DNA from: a bacterium
Lineage (GTDB): Bacteria > Myxococcota_A > Bradymonadia > REDH01
Direction of reading: 5' to 3'
DNA: 36,686 nt
NCBI GenBank assembly: GCA_030427825.1
Contig: JAUICO010000044.1
Location: 1 to 36,686 of the forward strand
Shown: positions 26,281 through 35,424 of the stretch, in pieces
Position numbering within the stretch: the stretch's first letter is position 1
Layout: each line of letters opens with the position of its first letter
Made by a program: the position numbers and the translations under genes
The notes under the pieces: generated by a model
What the model saw: only the letters and a program-made list of their open reading frames with translations
Database searches by the model: none
What the model was told of the DNA's origin: nothing

Positions 26281-27528
26281 CTACGAAGGAGTCAGCGCAT
26301 CGTCCGCCGCCGGGGCATCTGCGTCGGTCGACAGCATCTGCGCGAGCGCGACTGCATCCCACACCACAAGTTCGGTGTCGTCCTGAGCGACGATGGCGCC
26401 GCTCATCCGGGTGACTTCATCGCGCTCGAGGTCGCCGAATACGTCGCCCGGTTTGTATGCCTCGGCGCCGTCACCCGGGTCTGCGCTCACTTCGACGTGA
26501 CCCTTGATCAGCATGAAGACCCTGCCGGAACCCTCTGCCGCGACCTCTGCGTCGGCTTCTGCATTCTGCGCCTCTGCCGCTGCGAGTATTCGCGCTGAGC
26601 GTTCGGGACTCAGCGTGCTGAAGAGCTGGGACTCGCGGACGGCGCGAAGCAGGCGCTCCATCCAACGTACGCGCTCGAATTCCGTGGCGACACCCGGTAG
26701 TTTCGCGAAAGTCGCCCACTCCTCGGCGTTGAGCGAGAGCATGCGGACGCCTCCGACAACGATTGGGCTCTCGCCGTTGTCAGGTGGATACACAAAGGTC
26801 CCGCAGGGCAGCATGTGCATGGCGCCGTCGATGTCCACCGTGCCGCTCGTAATCCACCCTGCAAACACGGTACCTTCGTCGACGAGCGGGTCGCCGTGTT
26901 TCCGCACAACAAGGCGAACGTTTCGCATCGCCCACGAGTACACCTCAGGTTCCAACTCGGGGAGCAGAGAAATCGGTCGGAAGGGTAGCGTCCGCGTCGA
27001 CACAGAGGGCAGCTCAACGGCAAGCTCGTAGGCTTCGCGCATCAGCGCGGCGCTGCGTCCGGCCGGCAGCTTTCCGTCCGTGTCCGGTGCGCCGTCGGCG
27101 TCGAGCTCAGGCGTTCGGCCGAAGCCACGCAGAACGACCTGAGCCAGAATCTTGTCCCGAACGCCCCGGAAGTCAGACTTCATGTTTTCGAGCATCGCGC
27201 AGGACTCGACCGCATACAGAAGGTCTCCGGTCGCCGATGCCAGACGGGCGACGGCGCCGATTACCGCCGTCGCGATTTGTGGCTCACCGCGAATGAGAGC
27301 GGCGGTCGCGACCGCTCGGCGCACCTCAAGAGCGTGTGGAAAGCGTGGGATGTTGTTGATCGCCAGGCGCAGGACACGGTCCACGTCACCGTCGCGAATC
27401 GCGGCAGCGAGAGCGATATTCAGCTCATGAACCGCTCGATTCGCCAACGTTCTGCCCCCATCCGGTCCGCGTGCCCGCAACAGTGCGGTGCCCCAAGTAA
27501 AGCCGACTCCGACGGCACCTGCAATCAT
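26281..27528 (-). CDS. cyclic-nucleotide-binding-like (cNMP/Crp-fold) protein with helical N-terminus
   Basis: The 415-residue protein starts with a hydrophobic Gly-rich stretch (MIAGAVGVGFTWGTALL) that could be a membrane tether, then an alpha-helical repeat-like region (30-200). Two beta-roll segments follow. VRKHGDPLVDEGTVFAGWITSGTVDI and GRVFMLIKGHVEVSA with YKPGDVFGDLERDEVTRMSGAIVAQDD have the Crp-type pattern (GD, IxxGxVEV, GDxFGE). The FGEL(A)-Arg phosphate cassette is degenerate, so nucleotide binding is doubtful. There is no HTH, so it is not a Crp-type repressor. It is the last gene of the yebC-ruv operon, 10 bp after the oxidoreductase. I would call it a scaffold or regulatory protein of unknown target. 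Confidence 0.72.
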   Translation of the reverse strand: MIAGAVGVGFTWGTALLRARGPDGGRTLANRAVHELNIALAAAIRDGDVDRVLRLAINNIPRFPHALEVRRAVATAALIRGEPQIATAVIGAVARLASATGDLLYAVESCAMLENMKSDFRGVRDKILAQVVLRGFGRTPELDADGAPDTDGKLPAGRSAALMREAYELAVELPSVSTRTLPFRPISLLPELEPEVYSWAMRNVRLVVRKHGDPLVDEGTVFAGWITSGTVDIDGAMHMLPCGTFVYPPDNGESPIVVGGVRMLSLNAEEWATFAKLPGVATEFERVRWMERLLRAVRESQLFSTLSPERSARILAAAEAQNAEADAEVAAEGSGRVFMLIKGHVEVSADPGDGAEAYKPGDVFGDLERDEVTRMSGAIVAQDDTELVVWDAVALAQMLSTDADAPAADDALTPS

Positions 27529-27538
27529 GTGGACATGA

Positions 27539-28474
27539 TCAGGCGCGCAGGCCGAGATCCTGTTGAATGGCGACCGCCACCCTCGCGGCGGATCCGACGG
27601 CCCAGGCGACCGACTGGCCTGTCGCTGTCACGAGGTCGCCGGCGGCGTAGACGCCCGCGACAGGTGTCCGCCCGTCACTGTCCGCGAGAACGTATCCGTC
27701 AGCACCGACAAGCCCTGCGGGCAGACGCCCGGGTAACGCGGCCTCGACGCCGATGCGCACGAACAGGCCGCCTCCGCTGATTGCGCCTCCGTCGCTCAAC
27801 TCTACGCCACGCAGGCGGTCCGAGCTGCGCAGGATCGCGGTGACATCGGCGAGATGTGTCTCGATTCGCCGGCTGCTTTCTACCGCTTTCACGAAGCGAC
27901 GCTGCGCGCGCAGTGCACCTCGGTGCACCAGGTGCACTGCCGGGCAGAGCTCGGCGAGAAGCAGCGCACCTTCGCAGGCCGCGTCGCCACCACCAACAAC
28001 AATACACACCTGCCCCGCGTATCGGCTACGGTTGCGCGTGACCGATATCTCGACTCCTCTGCCCAGCAGCTCTGCCTCGCCCGGCAGGCCCAGCATTCGT
28101 GGATGCGTGCCGGTACAGAGCGCGATGGCATCCAGTGCCATTGTTCGGACCGACGCCTCGGTGTCGGCAGGCGCCGTCGTGATTGCGAGTCCGGAGGGCA
28201 GACGGTCAACGGCGACGAGCCTGGCCTTAGCCGGCCCCGGCAGTCCGGCTTCACTGAGGTGCGAGCGAAGGTCCGGGATCAGATCGGCGCCGGCCCGCCG
28301 CGGCAGTCCGGGGTAGTTCGGCAGAGGATTGCCCACGCGGCGCAGCGTACCGCCGACCGCGCCGTCCGCGTCGAACCAGTTGAATGGCAGGTCAAGGTCG
28401 TGCAGCCAGAGCGCAAGTGAGACGCCGGCCGGTCCGCCGCCAACGATGCATATCCGAGGGTCAGTCGAAGACAC
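27539..28474 (-). CDS. thioredoxin-reductase-like FAD/NAD(P)-dependent oxidoreductase lacking the redox CxxC
   Basis: This 311-residue flavoprotein has two dinucleotide-binding motifs, ICIVGGGPAGVSLALWL (FAD) near the start and CIVVGGGDAACEGALLL (NADPH), and the FAD-closing GVYAAGDLVTATGQSV. Length and order match TrxB, but where TrxB has CATC before the second Rossmann motif this protein reads EISVTRNRSRY, so the dithiol is missing. It cannot reduce thioredoxin by the usual mechanism. Close options are ferredoxin/flavodoxin-NADP reductase or bacilliredoxin/YpdA-like oxidoreductases. It overlaps folE by 14 bp and precedes the cNMP-like gene by 10 bp, so it belongs to the ruv operon. The substrate is unknown. 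Confidence 0.82.
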   Translation of the reverse strand: MSSTDPRICIVGGGPAGVSLALWLHDLDLPFNWFDADGAVGGTLRRVGNPLPNYPGLPRRAGADLIPDLRSHLSEAGLPGPAKARLVAVDRLPSGLAITTAPADTEASVRTMALDAIALCTGTHPRMLGLPGEAELLGRGVEISVTRNRSRYAGQVCIVVGGGDAACEGALLLAELCPAVHLVHRGALRAQRRFVKAVESSRRIETHLADVTAILRSSDRLRGVELSDGGAISGGGLFVRIGVEAALPGRLPAGLVGADGYVLADSDGRTPVAGVYAAGDLVTATGQSVAWAVGSAARVAVAIQQDLGLRA

Positions 28475-28988
28475 GAAGGTCGCCGTCGAAACAGCCGCGG
28501 GTGTCCAGCGTCACCGTCTGCGGCTGCGACCGACGCCCGGACAGCTCTACGCACATCTGCCGCGCGCGTATTCGCACCGCAACGCCAGCCGGCTGCAGGG
28601 ATTGGATGAGAGCGTCCGCGATGCGACAGCTCAGGCGCTCCTGAAGCATCGGGCCGCGGGCACAGGCGTCGACCAGCCGTGGTAGCGCGCCAAAGCCTGC
28701 GATGCTGTCCACAGGCCGATACGCGATATCGACGGTTCCAAAGAAGGGCACAAGATGATGGGCGCAGAAAGCGTGAAAGGGAATCGCGTCGACGCGAATC
28801 AGGTCGCACGCCATGCCGTCGGCGGGGATTGCCTCGACGGATGGGGCATCCACAGGGGTGAGCCACTGTCGCAGGAGCGCCGCGACACGCCGTGGTGTTT
28901 CGGCCACCTCCCGATCCTCTTCAGCTCGAACGCCGAGGGACTCGAGGAGCGAGGCGACAGCTGACTCTGCATCGTCGGGCGTTGTCAT
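28461..28988 (-). CDS. GTP cyclohydrolase I-like protein (FolE family, divergent active site)
   Basis: The 175-residue T-fold protein has the FolE core: FHAFCAHHLVPFFGTVDIAY holds zinc ligands C75 and H78, with H77 in the middle of CAHH; C146 in QMC is the third ligand; LQERL (Q116, E117) is the base-binding pair. FolE makes dihydroneopterin triphosphate from GTP. Several conserved positions are changed: the His before the last zinc Cys (E. coli H179) is Gln144, the Arg after it (R185) is Ser150, and GLSK becomes GFGA, losing the conserved Lys. It is also shorter than most FolE proteins (about 185-220). Either activity is altered or the substrate differs. It overlaps ruvB by 4 bp. Confidence 0.82.
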   Translation of the reverse strand: MTTPDDAESAVASLLESLGVRAEEDREVAETPRRVAALLRQWLTPVDAPSVEAIPADGMACDLIRVDAIPFHAFCAHHLVPFFGTVDIAYRPVDSIAGFGALPRLVDACARGPMLQERLSCRIADALIQSLQPAGVAVRIRARQMCVELSGRRSQPQTVTLDTRGCFDGDLRVFD

Positions 28989-30010
28989 GGGCGCTCGTCC
29001 TCTTCGTCAAAGAGGGGCAGAATGCCTGCGCTCCTGCCCGGGTCAGCACCTACATAGCGCAGCGCCGTGGCAGTCGCCACCCGACCTCGAGGCGTGCGTT
29101 GAATGAAGCCCTCCTGGAGCAGGTAGGGCTCATAGACATCTTCGAGGGTGTGCGACGATTCGCCAAGCGCCGCCGCCAGGGTCTCGACACCGACCGGGCC
29201 GCCGTCGAACTTGTGCACCAGGGACTCGATATAGCTGCGGTCCATGCGGTCGAAGCCTCTGTCGTCAATGTCGAGCTGCTTCATCGCATGACGGGCGAGC
29301 TCGATGTCGACTATCTCGCAGCCTTCGACCTGCATGTAGTCTCGTACGCGCCGCAACAGCCGGTTCGCCGTTCGCGGGGTGCCGCGGCTTCGGCGAGCCA
29401 TCTCATGGGCGGCGTCGTCAGCGACGGTGATTCCAAGGAGGCCGGCTGAGCGCAGGATGATGGCGCTCAGCTGCTCGGCTTCGTAGTACTCAAGGCGCTC
29501 AAGAATGCCGAATCGCGCACGAAGCGGGGCGGTCAGCAGCCCGGTCCGCGTTGTGGCGCCGACGAGGGTAAAGCGGGGAAGACTCAGCTTGATGTTGCGG
29601 GCGTGAGGGCCTTCGCCGAGGAAGATGTCGAGCTGAAAGTCTTCCATCGCCGGATAGAGGTTTTCTTCTACGGAGGCGCTGAGGCGGTGAATCTCGTCGA
29701 TGAATAGTACGTCGCCCTCGGTGACCTGCGTCAGGAGCGCAGCGAGCTCTCCCTTCTTGTCGATCGCCGGTCCGCTGGTGGAGTGCAGGTTGACGCCCAG
29801 CTCGGCGGCGATGATGTGCGCCATGGTAGTCTTGCCCAGCCCCGGGGGGCCGCTCATCAATACGTGATCCAGGTTGTCGCCGCGCATGCGCGCGGCACGC
29901 ACGGCAACGCGCAGGCGCTCTTTGACCCCTGACTGACCGGTATAGTCGTCGAAGGTCTGCGGCCGCAGTGCCGGATCCAGCGAATCATCGTCGGCGCGGT
30001 AGAAGCTCAT
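28985..30010 (-). CDS. ruvB: Holliday junction branch migration ATPase RuvB
   Basis: The 341-residue AAA+ motor drives branch migration of Holliday junctions together with RuvA. Walker A is GPPGLGKTTMA, Walker B is LFIDEIHRL, sensor-1 lies in LVGATTRTGLL, the Arg finger segment is APLRARFG and the C-terminal winged helix ends with QEGFIQRTPRGR. The N-terminal ALRPQTFDDYTGQ is typical. Length equals the family norm (about 335-345). It is the fourth gene of the operon, 36 bp after ruvA and overlapping the folE-like gene by 4 bp. Confidence 0.98.
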   Translation of the reverse strand: MSFYRADDDSLDPALRPQTFDDYTGQSGVKERLRVAVRAARMRGDNLDHVLMSGPPGLGKTTMAHIIAAELGVNLHSTSGPAIDKKGELAALLTQVTEGDVLFIDEIHRLSASVEENLYPAMEDFQLDIFLGEGPHARNIKLSLPRFTLVGATTRTGLLTAPLRARFGILERLEYYEAEQLSAIILRSAGLLGITVADDAAHEMARRSRGTPRTANRLLRRVRDYMQVEGCEIVDIELARHAMKQLDIDDRGFDRMDRSYIESLVHKFDGGPVGVETLAAALGESSHTLEDVYEPYLLQEGFIQRTPRGRVATATALRYVGADPGRSAGILPLFDEEDERP

Positions 30011-30046
30011 GATAGCCCGCGTGGGGTCAGGTGGATCGGCATCTGT

Positions 30047-30634
30047 TCAGCGCCTCGTCATCGAGAGGGCCTTTCTGAGCAGGGACTCAACCGGCTCGTC
30101 TTCGTCGGCATCGGCGCTGACGGCGCGCACGATCGGATCGATCTCTGCGGGCTTGTAGCCGAGATCGTTCAGCGCAAGCTCCAGGTCGCGCAGGGGCGAG
30201 GGTTTGCGTGTGGTGTGACCGCCGGCGGGCAGGGCGGTGAGCTTATCGCTCAGGTCGAGGATTATGCGGCGCGCGGTCTTCTTACCGACGCCGGGCATAC
30301 GGCTCAGCGCGCGCTCGTCGCCCATGGCGATCGCCTCATGAATCTCCTTCGGCGCCATCACGCCGAGGGCGTTGATCGCTGTCTTGCAGCCGATACCACT
30401 GACGCTGATCAATCGCCGGAAGATCTCCCGTTCGGCGGGGCCTGCGAACCCGAAGAGCTCGAATGCGTCTTCGCGCACCTGAGTGTGGATCAAGAGCCTG
30501 ACCTCATCTCCCGGTGACGGCAATGCCTCCACAGTGCGCGTGGAAACGAGGACCGCGTATCCGACCCCACCTACGTCTACGACGACGTTGTCGATCTCTT
30601 TCTCGGTGAGAATTCCAAAAAGATGAGCGATCAC
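30047..30634 (-). CDS. ruvA: Holliday junction DNA-binding protein RuvA
   Basis: The 195-residue subunit binds the four-way junction as a tetramer and loads RuvB. The N-terminal OB-fold starts MIAHLFGILTEKE and contains VVVDVGGVGYAV. Two helix-hairpin-helix motifs follow: FRRLISVSGIGCKTAINALG and LSRMPGVGKKTARRIILDL. Domain III (DLELALNDLGYKPAEIDPIVRA) binds RuvB. Its start overlaps the ruvC stop by 4 bp, so translation is coupled. Confidence 0.98.
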   Translation of the reverse strand: MIAHLFGILTEKEIDNVVVDVGGVGYAVLVSTRTVEALPSPGDEVRLLIHTQVREDAFELFGFAGPAEREIFRRLISVSGIGCKTAINALGVMAPKEIHEAIAMGDERALSRMPGVGKKTARRIILDLSDKLTALPAGGHTTRKPSPLRDLELALNDLGYKPAEIDPIVRAVSADADEDEPVESLLRKALSMTRR

Positions 30635-31134
30635 AGGACCCTTCGCGGAAGAATGGGATTGTGGTGGTGCCAGGCGATCGAGATGGCGAGAGCATCGCTC
30701 TCGTCGAGTCCCGGGGACTCCTGAATCGAGAGCAGCAACTTGACCATGCTTCGAATCTGCTCCTTACCGGCGGCACCGTAGGCGCCGACGCTTTTCTTGA
30801 CCTGGGTGGGCGCGATCTCGCTGACCTCAAGCTGGTTGTGGCGCATGGCGAGGATGGCTGCTGCGCGGGCGTGCCCCAGCTTCATGGCGGCGTCGGCGTA
30901 GCGTTGATGAAAGAGACCCTCGATCGCGCCTGCCGTCGGGCGGTGCTCGACGCACACCGCGTGCACCTGAGCGTAGATGCGCTCCAATCGTACGCTGAAC
31001 TCACCGCGGCCGCAGTTCAGGGTCTCGCTGTGAACTCGGATGAGCTGATTGCCGCGGCGCTCAACGACAGCGATGCCGCATTTGATCGAGCCGGGGTCGA
31101 TCCCGATGACGCGAATGGCGGGGCTGCGGGTCAT
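30631..31134 (-). CDS. ruvC: Holliday junction resolvase RuvC
   Basis: The 167-residue endonuclease cleaves Holliday junctions symmetrically. The RNase H-like fold begins VIGIDPGSIKCGIAVVE (first catalytic Asp), continues with AIEGLFHQRYADAAMKLGHARAAAI (catalytic Glu) and ends with GLDESDALAISIAWHHH (further acidic residues). APTQVKKSVGAYGAAGKEQI is also conserved. Length is normal. Its start overlaps the yebC stop by 4 bp and its stop overlaps ruvA. Confidence 0.98.
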   Translation of the reverse strand: MTRSPAIRVIGIDPGSIKCGIAVVERRGNQLIRVHSETLNCGRGEFSVRLERIYAQVHAVCVEHRPTAGAIEGLFHQRYADAAMKLGHARAAAILAMRHNQLEVSEIAPTQVKKSVGAYGAAGKEQIRSMVKLLLSIQESPGLDESDALAISIAWHHHNPILPRRVL

Positions 31135-31886
31135 GGGTTCAATGCCGCCTCAAGCTCATCGCTCAATTCGAGGTTATGGTAGACGTTCTCGATGTCGTCC
31201 TCTTCTTCGAGCAGGTCGAGCAGCTTCATGACCTGCCTGGCCTCGTCCACCGACGGGGTGACGCAGTTTTGCGCAACGCGGGTGACCTCGTCGTTCAGAA
31301 ACTCGCTTACACCGTGGTCCAGCAGTGCCTGTCGCAGGGCGGGGAAGTCCGCAGCTTCGCATTCAATGGTGTAGCCGCCATCTTCGACCTCGAACTCGAT
31401 AGCGCCGTTCTCAAGCGCAACCTCCATGAGGGCATCGGCGCCGGGCGCAACAGCAGCGTCAACGGCGATGATGCCGCGGGTCTCGAACATCCATCCGACG
31501 CAGCCGTTTTCGCCCAGGTTGCCATCGGTGCGCGAGAAGGCGTGGCGCACGGATGCGACGATGCGGTTTCGGTTGTCCGTCGCACCTTCGACCATGACCG
31601 CGACGCCGCCGGCTCCGTATCCTTCGTAGCTGAAGTCTTCGTAGGAGATGCCATCGAGTTGTCCGGTCGCCTTCTTGATGGCGCGGTCGATCGTGTCCTT
31701 GTGGACGTTGATGGCCCGTGCCTTGTCGATCATGACCCGGAGTTCGGCGTTCATGGACGGGTCCCCGCCCCCCCGTCGCGCCGCCGAGAGAATCTTTTTA
31801 ATGATGTGCGAGAAGGCTCGACCACGCTTCTTGTCCTGGGCCGCCTTGCGGTGCTTGATGTTTGCCCACTTGCTGTGACCGGCCAC
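31131..31886 (-). CDS. yebC: YebC/PmpR family protein
   Basis: The product has 251 residues starting MAGHSKWANIKHRKAAQDKKR with a GTG start codon at 31886; GAGGAGGAG lies 5 nt upstream and the family N-terminus begins exactly here, so the longer open frame is not used. YebC proteins form a three-domain cytosolic family with roles as DNA-binding regulators or as translation factors that relieve ribosome stalling at proline-rich stretches. Further family motifs are GRAFSHIIKKI, INVHKDTIDRAIKKATG, YEGYGAGGVAVMVE and FSRTDGNLGENGCVGWMF. It leads the yebC-ruvCAB operon, a widely conserved order. The RuvC and YebC coding regions overlap by 4 bp. Confidence 0.97.
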   Translation of the reverse strand: MAGHSKWANIKHRKAAQDKKRGRAFSHIIKKILSAARRGGGDPSMNAELRVMIDKARAINVHKDTIDRAIKKATGQLDGISYEDFSYEGYGAGGVAVMVEGATDNRNRIVASVRHAFSRTDGNLGENGCVGWMFETRGIIAVDAAVAPGADALMEVALENGAIEFEVEDGGYTIECEAADFPALRQALLDHGVSEFLNDEVTRVAQNCVTPSVDEARQVMKLLDLLEEEDDIENVYHNLELSDELEAALNP

Positions 31887-31981
31887 GTCTCCTCCTCGAA
31901 ACCGGATACGGGTGTTCAGCACTTTGCTAGCACAGTGTGGTGTCGCCCGCCAATCACTCGCACCGGAGCTTGATGTCGAGC

Positions 31982-32002
31982 GCTGTGAAAAGTTTTCACA
32001 GC
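31982..32002. promoter_or_regulatory. 21-bp perfect palindrome, candidate operator
   Basis: GCTGTGAAAA, a single central G, and TTTTCACAGC form a perfect 10-bp dyad. The 1-nt spacer excludes a good RNA hairpin, so a dimeric DNA-binding protein site is likely. It lies about 95 bp upstream of the yebC start and could act on yebC-ruv or on the divergent sigma factor gene. The TTTTCACA half-site does not match a LexA box that I know. Confidence 0.55.
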
Positions 32003-32021
32003 ATGTCACAGCTGTCCACTT

Positions 32022-32039
32022 TGAAGTTCTGACACTTCA
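32022..32039. promoter_or_regulatory. short inverted repeat near the palindrome
   Basis: TGAAGT (32022-32027) and ACTTCA (32034-32039) form a 6-bp dyad with a 6-nt spacer. A palindromic ACAGCTGT lies at 32008-32015. Together with the 21-bp palindrome they make a dense cluster of symmetric sites in 58 bp. Confidence 0.35.
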
Positions 32040-32439
32040 TTGGAGGTGGTTGTGGAACTTCTGCTTTAGTGCTCGAACATCACAGGAATACAGTGGAAAA
32101 TGGATGCGTTGGTGGCATGTTTCGGTGCATCCGTTGGACGCAACCGGGCCGGTGCTCGGCGTTCGTCGCCATCGCCATGACGACGATGTCACGGTTTTAT
32201 TCAATCGTGGCCGCATCGGCGGAAGCGCGATGGTTGTCAGGCCCGTCATAGCAGCACTGCAGGCGCTCTGATGGCCCCGGAACACGTCGACGGCAGGGCA
32301 TTCTGCGGTATCTGCGCCCGGATCGCGTAGTCGCTCGCCACGATCCTCAGTGCCGGCACAGAGCTTGCTTCTATACGCAGGCAGAAGACGCCGGTGGATG
32401 TGCCGGCCCTACCTACCGTGTCCTACGAGGGCTCAAGTG

Positions 32440-33945
<1,506 letters not shown>

Positions 33946-33949
33946 CCAG

Positions 33950-34006
33950 CTCTCCGAGCAGACGGAGAGAACATAAGGCGCCGCAACTCGGCGCCTCATG
34001 TCGTTT
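33950..34006 (+). terminator. rho-independent terminator after sigma factor gene
   Basis: A first hairpin pairs CTCTCCG (33950-33956) with CGGAGAG (33963-33969). A second, stronger one pairs ACATAAGGCGCCG (33971-33983) with CGGCGCCTCATGT (33989-34001) with one mismatch, followed by TCGTTTT. Position 5 bp after the sigma stop fits a terminator. Confidence 0.75.
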
Positions 34007-34021
34007 TGATGCAAGGCGAAG

Positions 34022-34064
34022 TGACGCGCGGGGGGGCGAGGCAGAGCCTCGCCCCCCCGCGTCA
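34022..34064. terminator. large GC hairpin between converging genes
   Basis: CGGGGGGGCGAGGC-type arm 34029-34042 pairs fully with 34046-34059 around a 3-nt loop AGA; the outer TGACGC/GCGTCA pair (34022-34027 with 34059-34064) extends it with a small bulge. It starts 1 bp beyond the stop of the minus-strand lipoprotein gene. No U tract follows directly, but it may stop transcription from that side or protect mRNA ends. Confidence 0.5.
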
Positions 34065-34065
34065 T

Positions 34066-35208
34066 CTACTCACAGCTTCCTTCGACACAGCTCTGGCCGC
34101 TGGGGCATTCGCAGTCGTTGTTGCAGTCGTCGGGGGCGCTTGCGTTGATACAGACGCCGCCGTCGGGGTCGCAGAGCATGCCTTCGGGGCAGTTGCAGCT
34201 GGCGCGGCAGGTGAAGAAGCAGGCGCCTTCTACGCAGCTTTGGTCGGCGCCGCAGTCGATGTCGGCGCGGCACTCGATATTGGGGTCGTCGCCGCAGAAG
34301 CCTGAGGTGCAGAGGGTGCCGCTGGGGCATTCAGAGTTGTTCTCGCAGGTCTCGCGGCACTCGCCGTTGACGCAGGTGAAGCCGGCGCCGCCGCAGTCCG
34401 CGCCGGTGGAGCATTCAGGCGCGGGGCGCGGTGAGCAGACGCCGCCGCGACACATCTCATCGGAGCTGCACTGCGCGTCGCTGCTGCAGTACGCGCGGCA
34501 CGAGCCGTCAATGCACAGCGCGCCATCACAGTCCGCATTGAATGTGCAATCAGTGGTTGAAGAGGAGGGCGTGAAGCACCGGCCATCGCGGCAGATTTCT
34601 CCGGCGCTGCAGTCGGAGTTCATGCTGCATTCGCTGCTCGGTGCCGGCACGCAGTCCCCCGCGCTACAGACCTCATCGGACGCGCAGTCTGAGCTGCGGT
34701 CGCACTCTGTTACGGCGACCCGCCCATCGCAGCTTCGGTCCGCCGGGACACACTGCGAGGTGCTCTCTGTACTGACACATTCATAGCCGCCCGGGCAGTC
34801 GCGATCGCTTCCGCACGCCTCGCCGCAGTAGCCTTCGCCGGAAGCACCGAGCACCACGCAGAGGGACCCCGAACCGGCGCAGTCTTCGTGGCTGTCACAG
34901 GGCTCGCAGAGGCCGGCCGCAGGGGCCGCGCGCTGCACGCAGCTGCCGTTCGCGTTGCAGACTTCACCGCGGGCGCACTCGCTGTCGCGGCGACACTCGG
35001 GTGCGGGCTCGTCGTATACAACACAGATGTCATCGCAATCTGTGAAGCACTCCTCCCAGCAGCCCCAGGCGTCGCAGTAGACGTCGCAGACATCGTAGCA
35101 CTCCGAATACACCTCGTCGCAGTGCTCGGGTTCCAGGAAGAGACAGCCCGATACGAGCAGAGTCGAGACAGCGGCGACCGTGAGTGAGAATATCAATCTG
35201 GCGTTCAT
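34066..35208 (-). CDS. Cys-rich multi-repeat lipoprotein (Dickkopf/EB-like modules)
   Basis: The 380-residue product starts MNARLIFSLTVAAVS. The ATG at 35208 has GGAG at a good distance; a longer frame is not supported. LVSGC is a lipobox giving lipidated Cys22. After a Cys/Asp/Glu-rich segment (30-75) come about eleven or twelve modules of around 25-30 residues with the pattern CxxxxDCxxxxxCxxxxC, for example CSMNSDCSAGEICRDGRC and CRADIDCGADQSCVEGAC. Such disulfide-rich modules are common in Myxococcota-type surface lipoproteins and recall eukaryotic EB or Dickkopf Cys-rich folds. It should be exported and anchored in a membrane, probably at the surface. Function is unknown; adhesion or a structural role is a guess. 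Confidence 0.88.
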   Translation of the reverse strand: MNARLIFSLTVAAVSTLLVSGCLFLEPEHCDEVYSECYDVCDVYCDAWGCWEECFTDCDDICVVYDEPAPECRRDSECARGEVCNANGSCVQRAAPAAGLCEPCDSHEDCAGSGSLCVVLGASGEGYCGEACGSDRDCPGGYECVSTESTSQCVPADRSCDGRVAVTECDRSSDCASDEVCSAGDCVPAPSSECSMNSDCSAGEICRDGRCFTPSSSTTDCTFNADCDGALCIDGSCRAYCSSDAQCSSDEMCRGGVCSPRPAPECSTGADCGGAGFTCVNGECRETCENNSECPSGTLCTSGFCGDDPNIECRADIDCGADQSCVEGACFFTCRASCNCPEGMLCDPDGGVCINASAPDDCNNDCECPSGQSCVEGSCE

Positions 35209-35424
35209 GATGGGCTCCGATGGCGTTCGCGGAAGGTGAGCGACGCGAAGTGGACAGGAGGTGTGACGCAGCACGGCGGCGCCTATTCACGTCTCTGTGC
35301 ACCTGCGGGGATCATCGCTTCAGTCGCCGACAGCGAGCGAATTTGTGCCGGGCGCTGCATGAGGGCGTCGACACCGCGTGCTCGACCGGGCCCGCCCACG
35401 CGCCTGTGCCTGATGGGACCCGGA

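Larger units (their letters stand above)
31887..32439 (+). other. 553-bp divergent region between yebC operon and sigma factor gene
   Basis: No gene can be supported here; open frames have shadow composition. The region must hold promoters for both divergent units, but I cannot name clear -10/-35 boxes. It contains a conspicuous near-perfect palindrome at 31982-32002 and shorter symmetric elements at 32008-32015 and 32022-32039. From about 32090 to 32430 I see nothing recognisable. Confidence 0.7.

Noticed and set aside
34022..34064. Large hairpin as a mobile-element end or REP element
   Set aside because: There is only one copy, directly after a stop codon between convergent genes, so a transcript-end role explains it better.
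35209..35424. Possible small gene in the 216-bp gap between the Cys-rich lipoprotein and the CHAT gene
   Set aside because: Open frames here run across both neighbours antisense and have no ribosome site or motif; I see nothing that needs a gene.
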